From Betaproteobacteria bacterium MOLA814 (GTDB lineage Bacteria; Pseudomonadota; Gammaproteobacteria; Burkholderiales; Burkholderiaceae_C): 64,000 bases of DNA. Positions 27,760 to 35,753 of the stretch are shown here, piece by piece (the stretch's first letter is position 1; every line of letters starts with the position of its first letter). The translations under genes were made by a program, and so were the position numbers. The notes under the pieces were generated by a model, which worked only from the letters and a program-made list of their open reading frames with translations, did no database searches and was not told the DNA's origin. Location of the stretch: contig AYMW01000001.1 in assembly GCA_000496475.1 (NCBI GenBank), forward strand, positions 407,008 to 471,007. The letters are read 5' to 3'.

Positions 27760-28665
27760 TCAGGCACCAGCAAGTGGAAAGCCGGACACAGCCGCCATGT
27801 GTTTCATATCTAAAGCAATGACATCTCGCACCACATGCTTAGACAATGCGTCGTCGCCACAGTAACAAGACATGAGGAGCTTGGTTTTTTCCATTCGGCC
27901 TAATGATGTACGTCCACGCCAATATGCGTGCGCTCCATTTTTAAGTATTTTTTGACCAATTGCTCTGTACAGCGTCGTGGCAATCCGAATGGCACGGCGG
28001 TTGTTAGCCGGAATATATTGAAAACCTGTTTGTCCGTATGCATAAAAATCATCTGCCAACGACAACAGTTTTTTGATCAGTGCAAAACTGTGCTGTATGT
28101 GTTGCTCACCACTTGGCGCGCTGAGGGTCGCTATGCTTGCACCCCATTGAGCCGGTATGTAACAACGGCCTCGCTGCGCATCTTCTACAACATCGCGCGC
28201 AATGTTTGTCAGCTGCATGCCCACACCCAGCGCCACCGCGTAGCGTTGCGCGTGGTGTGGTGCGCCCAAAATAGGGCACATCATTTGTCCCACGGTTCCA
28301 GCAACGCCGTATGCAAAATGCAGCAATTCCTCCGTGGTTTGCACGGTGTATTGACGCGCATCTTGTCTGAGACACAACATAAACTGGCGAACCACATCGC
28401 TGTCCACACCTTTGGCTTGCATTAAATGGCCAACCTTGTGAGCCAACTCATCGCCACTGGCGGGACTCAGCACGTTGTTCTCCAAGCGCTGCAACTCCAA
28501 CATGCGAGCATCTACCGGGCCAAGTTCTTCCTCATCAGCCAAGTCGTCGGCAATGCGGGCAAACACATACAACTGTGCAGCATCAAGTTTGGCCTCGGGC
28601 GCCAGGAATCTAGCAGCCCAAGCAAACGATTTGGCATGCATGTCCATGACGCTTTGAGGTGTCAT
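27760..28665 (-). CDS. crtB: Phytoene synthase
   Basis: A 301-residue squalene/phytoene synthase condensing two geranylgeranyl diphosphates into phytoene. Two aspartate-rich motifs are present: ARIADDLADEEE and NIARDVVEDAQRGRCYIP. The YGVAGTVGQMM motif is also conserved. The ATG overlaps the crtI stop (ATGA), consistent with one transcript crtI-crtB-crtY-blh. Confidence 0.95.
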   Translation of the reverse strand: MTPQSVMDMHAKSFAWAARFLAPEAKLDAAQLYVFARIADDLADEEELGPVDARMLELQRLENNVLSPASGDELAHKVGHLMQAKGVDSDVVRQFMLCLRQDARQYTVQTTEELLHFAYGVAGTVGQMMCPILGAPHHAQRYAVALGVGMQLTNIARDVVEDAQRGRCYIPAQWGASIATLSAPSGEQHIQHSFALIKKLLSLADDFYAYGQTGFQYIPANNRRAIRIATTLYRAIGQKILKNGAHAYWRGRTSLGRMEKTKLLMSCYCGDDALSKHVVRDVIALDMKHMAAVSGFPLAGA

Positions 28666-30140
28666 TGAACCGTTCCGAACATCAGTCTTTCCATCACTTT
28701 AGCCGACGTGACGACACCTGGAACGCCTGCGCCCGGATGCGTGCCCGCACCTGTGAAATACAGGTTTGAAAGCGTGGTGGCGCGGTTTGGAAATCTAAAA
28801 CCGGCTGACTGCAACAAGGTGGGTGTGATGGAAAAACCAGCACCCCAAGGTGCCATCAATTCCTTTGAAAAATACTCAGGCGTTACAAACGATTCGTCAA
28901 CAATACAATCTTTAAGACCGGGCAATATACGATCTGACAAGGCCTCTAGTAGCGCAGCCTTGAAGTCATGTTCAACATCTGCCCAAGCAATGTCGCTGCG
29001 CAAATTGGGCACTGGCACCAAGGCATAAAAACTGTCGTGGCCAGGCGGGGCACAACTTGGGTCAGTGGCACTTGGACGGTGCAGGTAAATACTCAAGTCT
29101 TCAGGCAACTCTAACTTGTTAAAAATCTTGTCCAACACCTTGCGGTAAGTCTGCCCAAACAAAATGGTGTGATGGGGGACATCTGGGTACATTTTGTCGG
29201 TGCTGAAATACCAAACAAACAAACCCATGGAGTATTGCTTACGCTCAGTCGCGTGCTTTTTTTGGTGCGGAGCTGGCAACAACGTACTCAAAACATAGCC
29301 TGGATCGGCGTTGCACACCACGGTGTCGGCTTGCAAGGTGCGACCATCGCGCAGCGTCACACCACTGGCTTGCTTGTTGTTGACCTCGATAGCGACGACA
29401 TCAGCATTCCACTCGTACTGCACCCCATGACGTTGGCCCAGTGCCACCATTGCGGCTACCAATTGCGCCATACCACCGCGCACAAACCACACGCCCCATT
29501 TGCGCTCTAGATAATGAATCAAACTATAAATACTGGTGGTATCGAAGGGATTGCCGCCCACCAACAGCGGCTGAATACTGAAGGCACGCCGAATAGACTC
29601 ATGCTTGAAATACTTAGCTGTCAGTGCATACACTGAGCGATCGGCACGCAGACGTATCATCGCGGGCATGGCTTTGATCATAGAGCCCCAGCCTAAAAAG
29701 GCCTGCGTGCCCAGTTCTTCATAGCCTTTATCAAATAACTTTTTAGAATGCGCCAAAAAAGCAGGATATGCCAGGGCATCATTGGCTGAAAACTTGGCTA
29801 TTTCAGCCTGTATGTCATCTGTACTTCCTCCATAGTTGAACGTTGAGCCATCTATGAATTTCATTTGATACCAAGGTGTAACCGGCATCAGCTCAACATG
29901 GTCTTCCAAGCGTTCACCAAACAACTGAAACAACTCTTCAAACAAAATGGGCGCTGTTAGCACCGTAGGCCCCGCGTCATAACGGAATGTTTGGTTGGAG
30001 TGCTCTCTGCTAAATTCAACAGCACGACCTCCTGGCATTGACAGCCTATCGACTACGGTTGTGTGCACACCTCTTGCAGCCAGGCGCAATGCAGAGGCTA
30101 GACCGCCAAAACCGGCGCCAATGACAACGGCAGTTTTCAT
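28662..30140 (-). CDS. crtI: Phytoene desaturase
   Basis: A 492-residue FAD-dependent desaturase making lycopene from phytoene. The N-terminal dinucleotide fold is KTAVVIGAGFGGLASALRLA; the C-terminal bacterial carotenoid desaturase signature is LYFTGAGTHPGAGVPGVVTSAK. The ATG at 30140 is preferred; a GTG at 30149 is in frame. A 129-base gap separates it from crtE. Confidence 0.95.
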   Translation of the reverse strand: MKTAVVIGAGFGGLASALRLAARGVHTTVVDRLSMPGGRAVEFSREHSNQTFRYDAGPTVLTAPILFEELFQLFGERLEDHVELMPVTPWYQMKFIDGSTFNYGGSTDDIQAEIAKFSANDALAYPAFLAHSKKLFDKGYEELGTQAFLGWGSMIKAMPAMIRLRADRSVYALTAKYFKHESIRRAFSIQPLLVGGNPFDTTSIYSLIHYLERKWGVWFVRGGMAQLVAAMVALGQRHGVQYEWNADVVAIEVNNKQASGVTLRDGRTLQADTVVCNADPGYVLSTLLPAPHQKKHATERKQYSMGLFVWYFSTDKMYPDVPHHTILFGQTYRKVLDKIFNKLELPEDLSIYLHRPSATDPSCAPPGHDSFYALVPVPNLRSDIAWADVEHDFKAALLEALSDRILPGLKDCIVDESFVTPEYFSKELMAPWGAGFSITPTLLQSAGFRFPNRATTLSNLYFTGAGTHPGAGVPGVVTSAKVMERLMFGTVQ

Positions 30141-30269
30141 AAAAGACACTTTATAGTTGCGGCGCTGAGCCGAGAAATGAAGAGAACAAATGGGAAGAAA
30201 TATCTAAAAGTTTAAGTTTACATATCAAACTAAAAACTTAAACACAAGGGGACAAAGCATCAAACACAC

Positions 30270-31220
30270 TCAGTGATGATCGCCCGCGTTAACGGTTGCG
30301 CTGAGACTTGTACGCAAGCGATAGCCTTGCTCGGCGAGCAGATGACCAATGCCATCTGGCAAGTCTTGAGCCAAGGCAATAGACAACTCGATGTTTTTAA
30401 GACCCAACTGGGCAGCTTGAACGGTGGCATCAGCTAAAGAGCTTGACCCATTGAAAACTGAAACAATGTTGTTTCTGCTCTTGTGTGAGCCGGCGCACAG
30501 ATCACTGTCAACGTCGCAGAGGTCATCAACAATTTGATAACCAATCGCGAATGCACCAGCAGCCTGCCATGCATTCGCCAGGTATTGTGGTTTGTTTGCT
30601 GCAAGCAACACCAACTCAATGGGCAAACTCAACAAGGCGCCAGATTTGTTCATGGCAATTGTTTGATACGCACTCACAGAGAGGCGGTTGTCCAACGTGG
30701 ACAGCCCAGCAGTTAAATCGCCGTGCTGACCATCAACTGCCAAAGCAATACGCTCATGCATCAATTTCAGCATAGGGCCAAGTGCATGCGGCTTGTTGAC
30801 GTCGCACAGCGTTGCATAGGCTGCTGACAGTAACAAATCACCAGCACAAATGGCGGTGTTGACACCAAACACAAACCAAACCGCTTTTTGACCGCGGCGG
30901 AATTCATCTTTATCTTGAATATCATCGTGCACCAACGAAGCGTTGTGCAGTAACTCAACAGCTGACGCAATAGATATAGCGTCCGACTCTGTTAAACCAG
31001 CAGCTAGACCTGCTTGGAGGGCTAATCTTGCCCTAACGCGCTGACCACCTGCGCTCAGGTGATACGCTGCAGCGGCCCTGCTATCTACAGACTTGTCGAC
31101 AGCATCTTGCCCCGGGGGAACAATCGACAATAGCATTTTCTCCTCCACCAACTCCAACAGCAGCTCGCTCTGAGACGCTGGTCTGGTGTGGACTGCAACA
31201 AGATCCATAACAAAGCTCAT
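30270..31220 (-). CDS. crtE: Geranylgeranyl diphosphate synthase
   Basis: A 316-residue polyprenyl synthase. The first aspartate-rich motif is LVHDDIQDKDEFRRG and the second is IVDDLCDVDSD; ELLHNASLVHDD is the standard context. It supplies C20 precursor to CrtB. The ATG at 31220 sits directly beside a strong hairpin (31224-31249) and has no visible ribosome site, so crtE translation is probably weak or coupled to events at that hairpin. Confidence 0.93.
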   Translation of the reverse strand: MSFVMDLVAVHTRPASQSELLLELVEEKMLLSIVPPGQDAVDKSVDSRAAAAYHLSAGGQRVRARLALQAGLAAGLTESDAISIASAVELLHNASLVHDDIQDKDEFRRGQKAVWFVFGVNTAICAGDLLLSAAYATLCDVNKPHALGPMLKLMHERIALAVDGQHGDLTAGLSTLDNRLSVSAYQTIAMNKSGALLSLPIELVLLAANKPQYLANAWQAAGAFAIGYQIVDDLCDVDSDLCAGSHKSRNNIVSVFNGSSSLADATVQAAQLGLKNIELSIALAQDLPDGIGHLLAEQGYRLRTSLSATVNAGDHH

Positions 31221-31223
31221 GAA

Positions 31224-31249
31224 AAGGGCACGGCATGAGCCGTGCCCTT
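31224..31249 (-). terminator. Terminator/attenuator between proteorhodopsin and crtE
   Basis: AAGGGCACGGC (31224-31234) pairs perfectly with GCCGTGCCCTT (31239-31249) around a four-base loop. Read on the minus strand, the stem is followed by TTTTC and then the crtE start codon at once. It can end most proteorhodopsin transcripts while letting some readthrough into the carotenoid genes, and it occupies the place where the crtE ribosome site should be. Confidence 0.7.
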
Positions 31250-31313
31250 AATAGAAAAGCAACCGAACGCAGGGAATTCAAACAATTGAAGACCCTGCAT
31301 TGCGGGATTTACA

Positions 31314-32105
31314 TCAGCCTTTCGATTTCTCGCTCTCGCTGACTGCAACTTGCCAAATGATCAAACCAAATGCAATCTTGTTGAGCACGTCAGCAAGGTT
31401 GTAAATGATGTTCAATGCATTGGCGCTTGTTTCTGGGCTGCTGCCAGTCAAGTAGCCAAAGAAGTAACCGACGGGGTAAATCGCCCAACCGATGGTCACA
31501 ATCCAACGCATGGTGTTGAATGCAGACTGAACTGATGGGGGTGCGCTTTGTGCACTGACTTTGCTGGCTTCGCCTGCAAAGATTTCGTACAAAATGTATG
31601 CCCAGCCAGCCATACCAATGATGAAGGCCACGGTAACGTCCATGTAGCCAGCCTCACCCAGATAGCCGCCAACCAACATCACCAAGGTACCTACCATTAG
31701 GCGCCAAAAGATGCCTACTGATACTTTGGTAATAGCTGACAAGATCAAGTAGAACTCAATCATCAACAGTGGGACCGTAATGAGCCAATCAATGTAACGG
31801 TACACGGTTGGTGTTGAACCAGTTTCGACCCACACATCGCGCATGTAAAAGTAATGAACAGCGGCGACAAGTGTCACCAGACCAGAAACCGTTAATGATG
31901 TCTTCCACTTAGGGGAAACACGGTCGCGCTCTAAAAAGAAGAACACCGTTGATGCAACTAATGCCATTGAAATCAACCAAAAGCTGATCCCCACGAAATC
32001 GTCTGCTGCGAGTGTGCTTGCCATAGCCTGGCCTGAGCCTAAAGCCGAAAGAGCGAAGGCACCGACTGGCGCAAGCACTCGTGCTTTCATAAATTTAAAT
32101 GTCAT
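31314..32105 (-). CDS. Proteorhodopsin, green-absorbing light-driven proton pump
   Basis: A 263-residue seven-helix retinal protein with an N-terminal signal (PVGAFALSALGSGQAMA). Using residues counted from the ATG at 32105, the counterion is Asp106, the DTE triad is Asp106-Thr110-Glu117 (RYIDWLITVPLLMIE), His84 pairs with the counterion, and the retinal lysine is Lys243 (NLADVLNKIAFG). The tuning site equivalent to GPR residue 105 is Leu114, predicting green absorption. The AAGAGG ribosome site supports the 32105 start over an upstream one. It is first in the operon with its retinal pathway downstream. Confidence 0.97.
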   Translation of the reverse strand: MTFKFMKARVLAPVGAFALSALGSGQAMASTLAADDFVGISFWLISMALVASTVFFFLERDRVSPKWKTSLTVSGLVTLVAAVHYFYMRDVWVETGSTPTVYRYIDWLITVPLLMIEFYLILSAITKVSVGIFWRLMVGTLVMLVGGYLGEAGYMDVTVAFIIGMAGWAYILYEIFAGEASKVSAQSAPPSVQSAFNTMRWIVTIGWAIYPVGYFFGYLTGSSPETSANALNIIYNLADVLNKIAFGLIIWQVAVSESEKSKG

Positions 32106-32205
32106 TTGTAGCCTCTTCAATGTTGGTAAAACGGGTGATTCATCGCCCTGCAATCATGATCAGATGGAATTACTTTCGTACAGCCACTTGCACCATGATT
32201 CCAAG

Positions 32206-32211
32206 ATTATA
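32206..32211 (-). promoter_or_regulatory. Candidate -10 element of the proteorhodopsin promoter
   Basis: On the minus strand the exact hexamer TATAAT lies about 100 bases before the proteorhodopsin start. The -35 region at the expected 17-base spacing (TATGCA) is poor, so an activator or alternative sigma factor may be needed. Confidence 0.35.
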
Positions 32212-32225
32212 GTAACCGAATGAAT

Positions 32226-32938
32226 AGATGCATATGTAGAAACCCTAATACCCGTCACCCATAAGACAGAAGTGGTTACTTAGCAAAAATAGGCGCTCAG
32301 GCATATTTCATTTACAAGTCAATACCCCTTGCTTTAACTCTGGTATTACTCAAACAAAACAAGCTTTGATTCAGATAAATCGATTGTTAAGGCGCTAAAT
32401 GGTTGAAAGTTGACTAAAGCGAAGGGTTATATTTTGTACTTTGATGGAAGTCACACTCCCTCCTGGCGCATGTTGTTACATACGCACAAACCATATGATT
32501 TGGTTGGGTAATTTTGAATTACACGCAAGCAACTGCCTACCTGTTGCCTTTTGCCTTTGGCCTTTTAAATCGACATCCAGCAAACCACTTTCAAACAACC
32601 AAGATGTACATTCCCCTCAACAATGACAGGCCTATTGCAACAGTGGTTATTGCGTAAGTAGTGTTACCTACCTGTGATGTTTTGAGTCCACAGCGCACAT
32701 GTCGTGGGATTTGGAAAGCAGTACGCTCACAACACAGTGCACCTAAGCCATTTAACTGGCATGGTTGTAAGCAATGTTGTGCAGCAACGTCACGTCACTG
32801 CATGTGTAGAAAACAAGTACGTGTCTATGTGTTGACTGCACATAAGCCCAACCAGGAGGCTGTCGGGTATAACTGCGCCGCCCCTCAGTTACATACAACC
32901 AACGGACCGTCCAACTTGTCCACCGACCCAGACACACC
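32226..32938. other. Long A/T-rich intergenic region upstream of proteorhodopsin
   Basis: About 700 bases between the proteorhodopsin promoter and the end of the enoyl-CoA hydratase gene hold only short, unsupported frames (for example 32441-32626). I see no tRNA, small-RNA signature or insertion sequence. Several A/T-rich stretches (32300-32460) could bind regulators of light-dependent expression, but no clear palindrome was found. Confidence 0.4.
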
Positions 32939-33799
32939 CTACAGGCTGGGCTCTTGCCACCAGGGAAACGTAGGCGGCATATGGGTAGACACCTTGGCAG
33001 CAAGCACAGCTGGGCGCTTGCCTTGAAAAGCTGCCACGCCCTCCTTGCCATCTCCCATGCTGGTGTAAAACATATTCAAGCTTTCCTGCCGATGCGCTGA
33101 CATGGGATGCGGCTGGCTTGATTCACGGTACAAGGCCTGACGAATCAAGGCGATGGAAACAGCTGATGTGGAATCCACATATTTATGGGCCAATTCGTAG
33201 GCTTTGGTTAACAAGTCTTGGGGTGCATAAACAGCGCGCACCAAACCGCCCTGTAACGCATGGTCAGCGTCGAATATCTCGCCAGAATAAAGCCAATCTA
33301 AGGCCTGCGACATGCCTACAACTTTAGGCAAAAACCAGCTTGAGCAAGCCTCATTGACAACCCCAAGTTTAGAAAAGACAAAGCCAAACTGGGCTTGTTC
33401 ACTGGCCAAGCGCACGTCCATTGCAAGCGTCATCGTGGCACCAACACCGACCGCAACGCCGTTGACTGCACCAATAATGGGCTTTGTGCAGTTGTACATC
33501 GCCAAGGTCACCACCCCACCAGCATCACGAACCACACCCGCGCCGTCAACGTCTGGGCGCTGATTTTCATCTAAGCCAAATACGTTATCACCTGGTTGTA
33601 AGTCCATGCCCGCGCAAAAAGCCCTGCCCGCGCCAGTCACCACAATGGCCCGCACCTCGTCGTCAGCGCTGGCGGCATTGAAAGCCAGCACCAACTCTTC
33701 GCCCATGGTGATGCTGAAGGCATTCAACACCCGTGGCCGATTTAAAGTCAGGGTCAAAATACGATCTTTGATCTCATAGCTCAACGTTGAATAGTCCAT
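32939..33799 (-). CDS. Enoyl-CoA hydratase/isomerase family protein
   Basis: A 286-residue crotonase-fold protein. It has the oxyanion-hole motifs RAFCAGMDLQPGDN and NGVAVGVGATMTLAMDVRLAS. The ATG at 33799 follows an AGGA ribosome site at the right distance; another ATG lies at 33805. A Glu is conserved in the FSKLGVVNEACSSWFLP segment. It probably acts on an acyl-CoA in beta-oxidation or a side pathway. It ends upstream of the proteorhodopsin operon on the same strand, with about 700 bases between. Confidence 0.88.
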   Translation of the reverse strand: MDYSTLSYEIKDRILTLTLNRPRVLNAFSITMGEELVLAFNAASADDEVRAIVVTGAGRAFCAGMDLQPGDNVFGLDENQRPDVDGAGVVRDAGGVVTLAMYNCTKPIIGAVNGVAVGVGATMTLAMDVRLASEQAQFGFVFSKLGVVNEACSSWFLPKVVGMSQALDWLYSGEIFDADHALQGGLVRAVYAPQDLLTKAYELAHKYVDSTSAVSIALIRQALYRESSQPHPMSAHRQESLNMFYTSMGDGKEGVAAFQGKRPAVLAAKVSTHMPPTFPWWQEPSL

Positions 33800-33809
33800 A
33801 CACATCCTG

Positions 33810-34415
33810 TTATAAAGCGCATGCACGCATGCACGCGGGGCGGGCCATCAAACGGGCCAAGTAAGCTTGGGTATTGGATTTGAATTTGGCATCCAAACCC
33901 AGGGACACGCCCAGCATCAACGCATAGCCAACGGCTATATCAGCCACAGTGAAGCGATGGCCTAGTAAGTAGTCCCGGTCCTCAAGCGCTAGTTCCACAG
34001 ACCGCAGCCGTGAATAAAACCATTGCGTGTAGTCGGCCACTACCTGCGGTATTCGGCGCTCTTGTGGCTCAAGGCTGCTGTAGCGCAGTACGAGTGTTTG
34101 CGGAAATGTCAGCGTTGCATCGCTTCTATAAAGCCAATTGAGGTACTCACCGTATTGAGGGTCATCCACGCCAATTGCAAGATCTGTAGGGCCATATTTT
34201 TCAGCCAAGTAGTGACATATGGCGCTGGACTCTGTCAAGGTGACATCGTCGTCCACCAGCGTGGGCACAGTACCCAGCGGGTTGACATCAAGATAACCGG
34301 GATGAGTGGCGCGAGGGGGGAACTTCATATTGACAAGCTCATAAGCAAGCCCCATTTCTTCCAGCGTCCACAGCGCCCGAAGCGAACGGGCATCTTTGCA
34401 ATGGTAGAGTTTCAT
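33810..34415 (-). CDS. Glutathione S-transferase family protein
   Basis: A 201-residue protein with an N-terminal thioredoxin-like domain (KLYHCKDARSLRALWTLEEMG) in which Ser11 is at the expected catalytic place, the cis-Pro GTVPTLVDDDV and the glutathione-binding LTESSAICHYLAEKYG. The all-helical C-terminal domain ends with FTVADIAVGYALMLG. The ATG at 34415 is clear; an upstream in-frame extension is an artefact of a hexamer repeat. It is followed closely by the enoyl-CoA hydratase and may share a transcript with it. Confidence 0.9.
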   Translation of the reverse strand: MKLYHCKDARSLRALWTLEEMGLAYELVNMKFPPRATHPGYLDVNPLGTVPTLVDDDVTLTESSAICHYLAEKYGPTDLAIGVDDPQYGEYLNWLYRSDATLTFPQTLVLRYSSLEPQERRIPQVVADYTQWFYSRLRSVELALEDRDYLLGHRFTVADIAVGYALMLGVSLGLDAKFKSNTQAYLARLMARPACMRACAL

Positions 34416-34444
34416 GACCGGATACCTGATAGTTAAACTTAAAT

Positions 34445-34486
34445 ACAAACGCGAACGCAAACGCAAACGCAAAGGCAAAGGCAATA
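34445..34486. repeat. Degenerate hexanucleotide tandem repeat (consensus gcaaac)
   Basis: Seven consecutive hexamers (acaaac, gcgaac, gcaaac twice, gcaaag twice, gcaata) lie 30 bases upstream of the GST start. Copy-number change would alter the promoter or leader spacing. The rest of the 34487-34844 interval shows no gene. Confidence 0.7.
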
Positions 34487-34844
34487 CGCCACCACAACAT
34501 GCCAACATACAACAACCAGCAACTGATGCCACGTTGTTTATTAAAATAACAATATAGCGCGCTGAACAACATGGCATGTGCTCTCTAGGCGACAGCATGA
34601 CTGCTTGGGTTGCATCACTGAACGCATGCACAGCAACGTGGGCTAGGCGCGTGTAAAGAGGGCTTACATGAGCGTCTAACATGACTCAATAGATGACTGC
34701 ATATGCCACAGACAGCCGGGAAGACGAGCCTATCGGGCTGCACATTGCAAACGTCACGCGTGACAGATACTTAACGAATAAATTCACCAACGAGCCACCT
34801 GCTTTTAGGTGCAACAACACACCAACCTCACACAGGAAACAACC

Positions 34845-35468
34845 ATGCAAATAGATTCATCGGCAGTGCTATGGTCAGCCCCCGAACATGAAAGGACAGG
34901 TCGACCGCTGCTCATATTGCTGCACGGCTATGGATCGCACGAAGGCGACCTCTTTGGCTTGGCTTCCCTACTGCCTCAGCAACCCGTCATAGCGTCATTG
35001 CGCGCGCCACTGTCTGAAGGCATAGGCTTCTCGTGGTTTCCAATTAACCTCAACGCCGGCTTGCGCTATGACATTGAACAAGTAGATGCCGCAACCAACG
35101 CTGTTCTTAGCTGGCTAGACACCCAGGCGTTCACCAATGTGAGTCTCATCGGCTTTTCACAGGGTGCAGCGATGGCGTTGGAACTGATGCGACTAGCGCC
35201 CACACGTTTTCGCTGCGCAGTCGCGCTCTCAGGATTTGTTGCCAGCGCTGAGCACCCGAAAGACGCAGCCTTGGCAGCCATTCGCCCGCCTGTGTTTTGG
35301 GGGCGAGGCACCGACGACCAGGTGATTCCTGCTGCTGCCATTGACGGTACGAAAGAGTGGCTTGTGCATCACGCCAGCGTCGAAACCCATGTGTATGAAG
35401 GGCTAGCACATTCAATATCCAACGACGAATTGGATGACATTGTGAGCTTCTTGAATACCCACGGGTAA
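34845..35468 (+). CDS. Alpha/beta hydrolase, carboxylesterase/phospholipase family
   Basis: A 207-residue serine hydrolase. The nucleophile elbow is LIGFSQGAAMALEL, the oxyanion strand LLILLHGYGSHEGDL, the catalytic Asp lies in WGRGTDDQVIPAAA and the His in EGLAHSISNDEL. The ATG at 34845 follows AGGA at 34833-34836. It resembles YpfH-type short esterases. It stands just upstream of xsc, but 285 bases with regulator-like sites separate them, so it is probably not part of the sulfonate genes. Confidence 0.88.
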   Translation: MQIDSSAVLWSAPEHERTGRPLLILLHGYGSHEGDLFGLASLLPQQPVIASLRAPLSEGIGFSWFPINLNAGLRYDIEQVDAATNAVLSWLDTQAFTNVSLIGFSQGAAMALELMRLAPTRFRCAVALSGFVASAEHPKDAALAAIRPPVFWGRGTDDQVIPAAAIDGTKEWLVHHASVETHVYEGLAHSISNDELDDIVSFLNTHG

Positions 35469-35645
35469 CGCTCCGATAGAACCCATTCAGATGAATCGGC
35501 TGTAACATTTTGAGACATTCTCTGCTGCGTGTATTGCATCAAATTCCTCAGGACACTGGCCACTTGTTAAGCACGAGCTGGGCTGTAGCAATGGACATAC
35601 AACAACATGAATTGAGACAAGGTAGCTGACGAAATTCCATTTATT

Positions 35646-35662
35646 GGAATATTTTGAATCAA
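35646..35662. promoter_or_regulatory. Degenerate IclR-type half-operator upstream of xsc
   Basis: GGAATATTTTGAATCAA matches the nearer site at 35724 (GGAACATTTTGTACCAA) at 14 of 17 positions and lies 78 bases further upstream. A still weaker copy of the core (AACATTTTG) begins at about 35504. The duplication suggests cooperative binding of a regulator at the xsc promoter. Confidence 0.35.
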
Positions 35663-35723
35663 AAAAATTCCTCTTGCACAACACCGAGGTAGCTGTTTAG
35701 AATAGCGCACCGAATCATTTTTC

Positions 35724-35738
35724 GGAACATTTTGTACC
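35724..35738. promoter_or_regulatory. IclR-type operator at the xsc promoter
   Basis: GGAAC-ATTTT-GTACC lies 16 bases before the xsc start and is a one-mismatch version of the GGAAC-N5-GTTCC palindromes found in the two IclR intergenic regions (42424 and 63508). All three are preceded by TTTCGG or TTCGG. Placement close to the start fits control of xsc by one of the IclR proteins in this window. Confidence 0.55.
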
Positions 35739-35753
35739 AATTTTGGAGATTTC

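Noticed and set aside
32441..32626. Short frames in the region upstream of proteorhodopsin
   Set aside because: No ribosome site, similarity or conserved motif could be seen.
34440..34490. CRISPR-like array
   Set aside because: The repeats are directly adjacent hexamers without spacers; no cas genes are present anywhere in the window.
34416..34682. N-terminal extension of the GST frame rich in Arg-Leu and Pro-Leu repeats
   Set aside because: It is translation of the hexamer repeat and leader; the GST fold starts at 34415.
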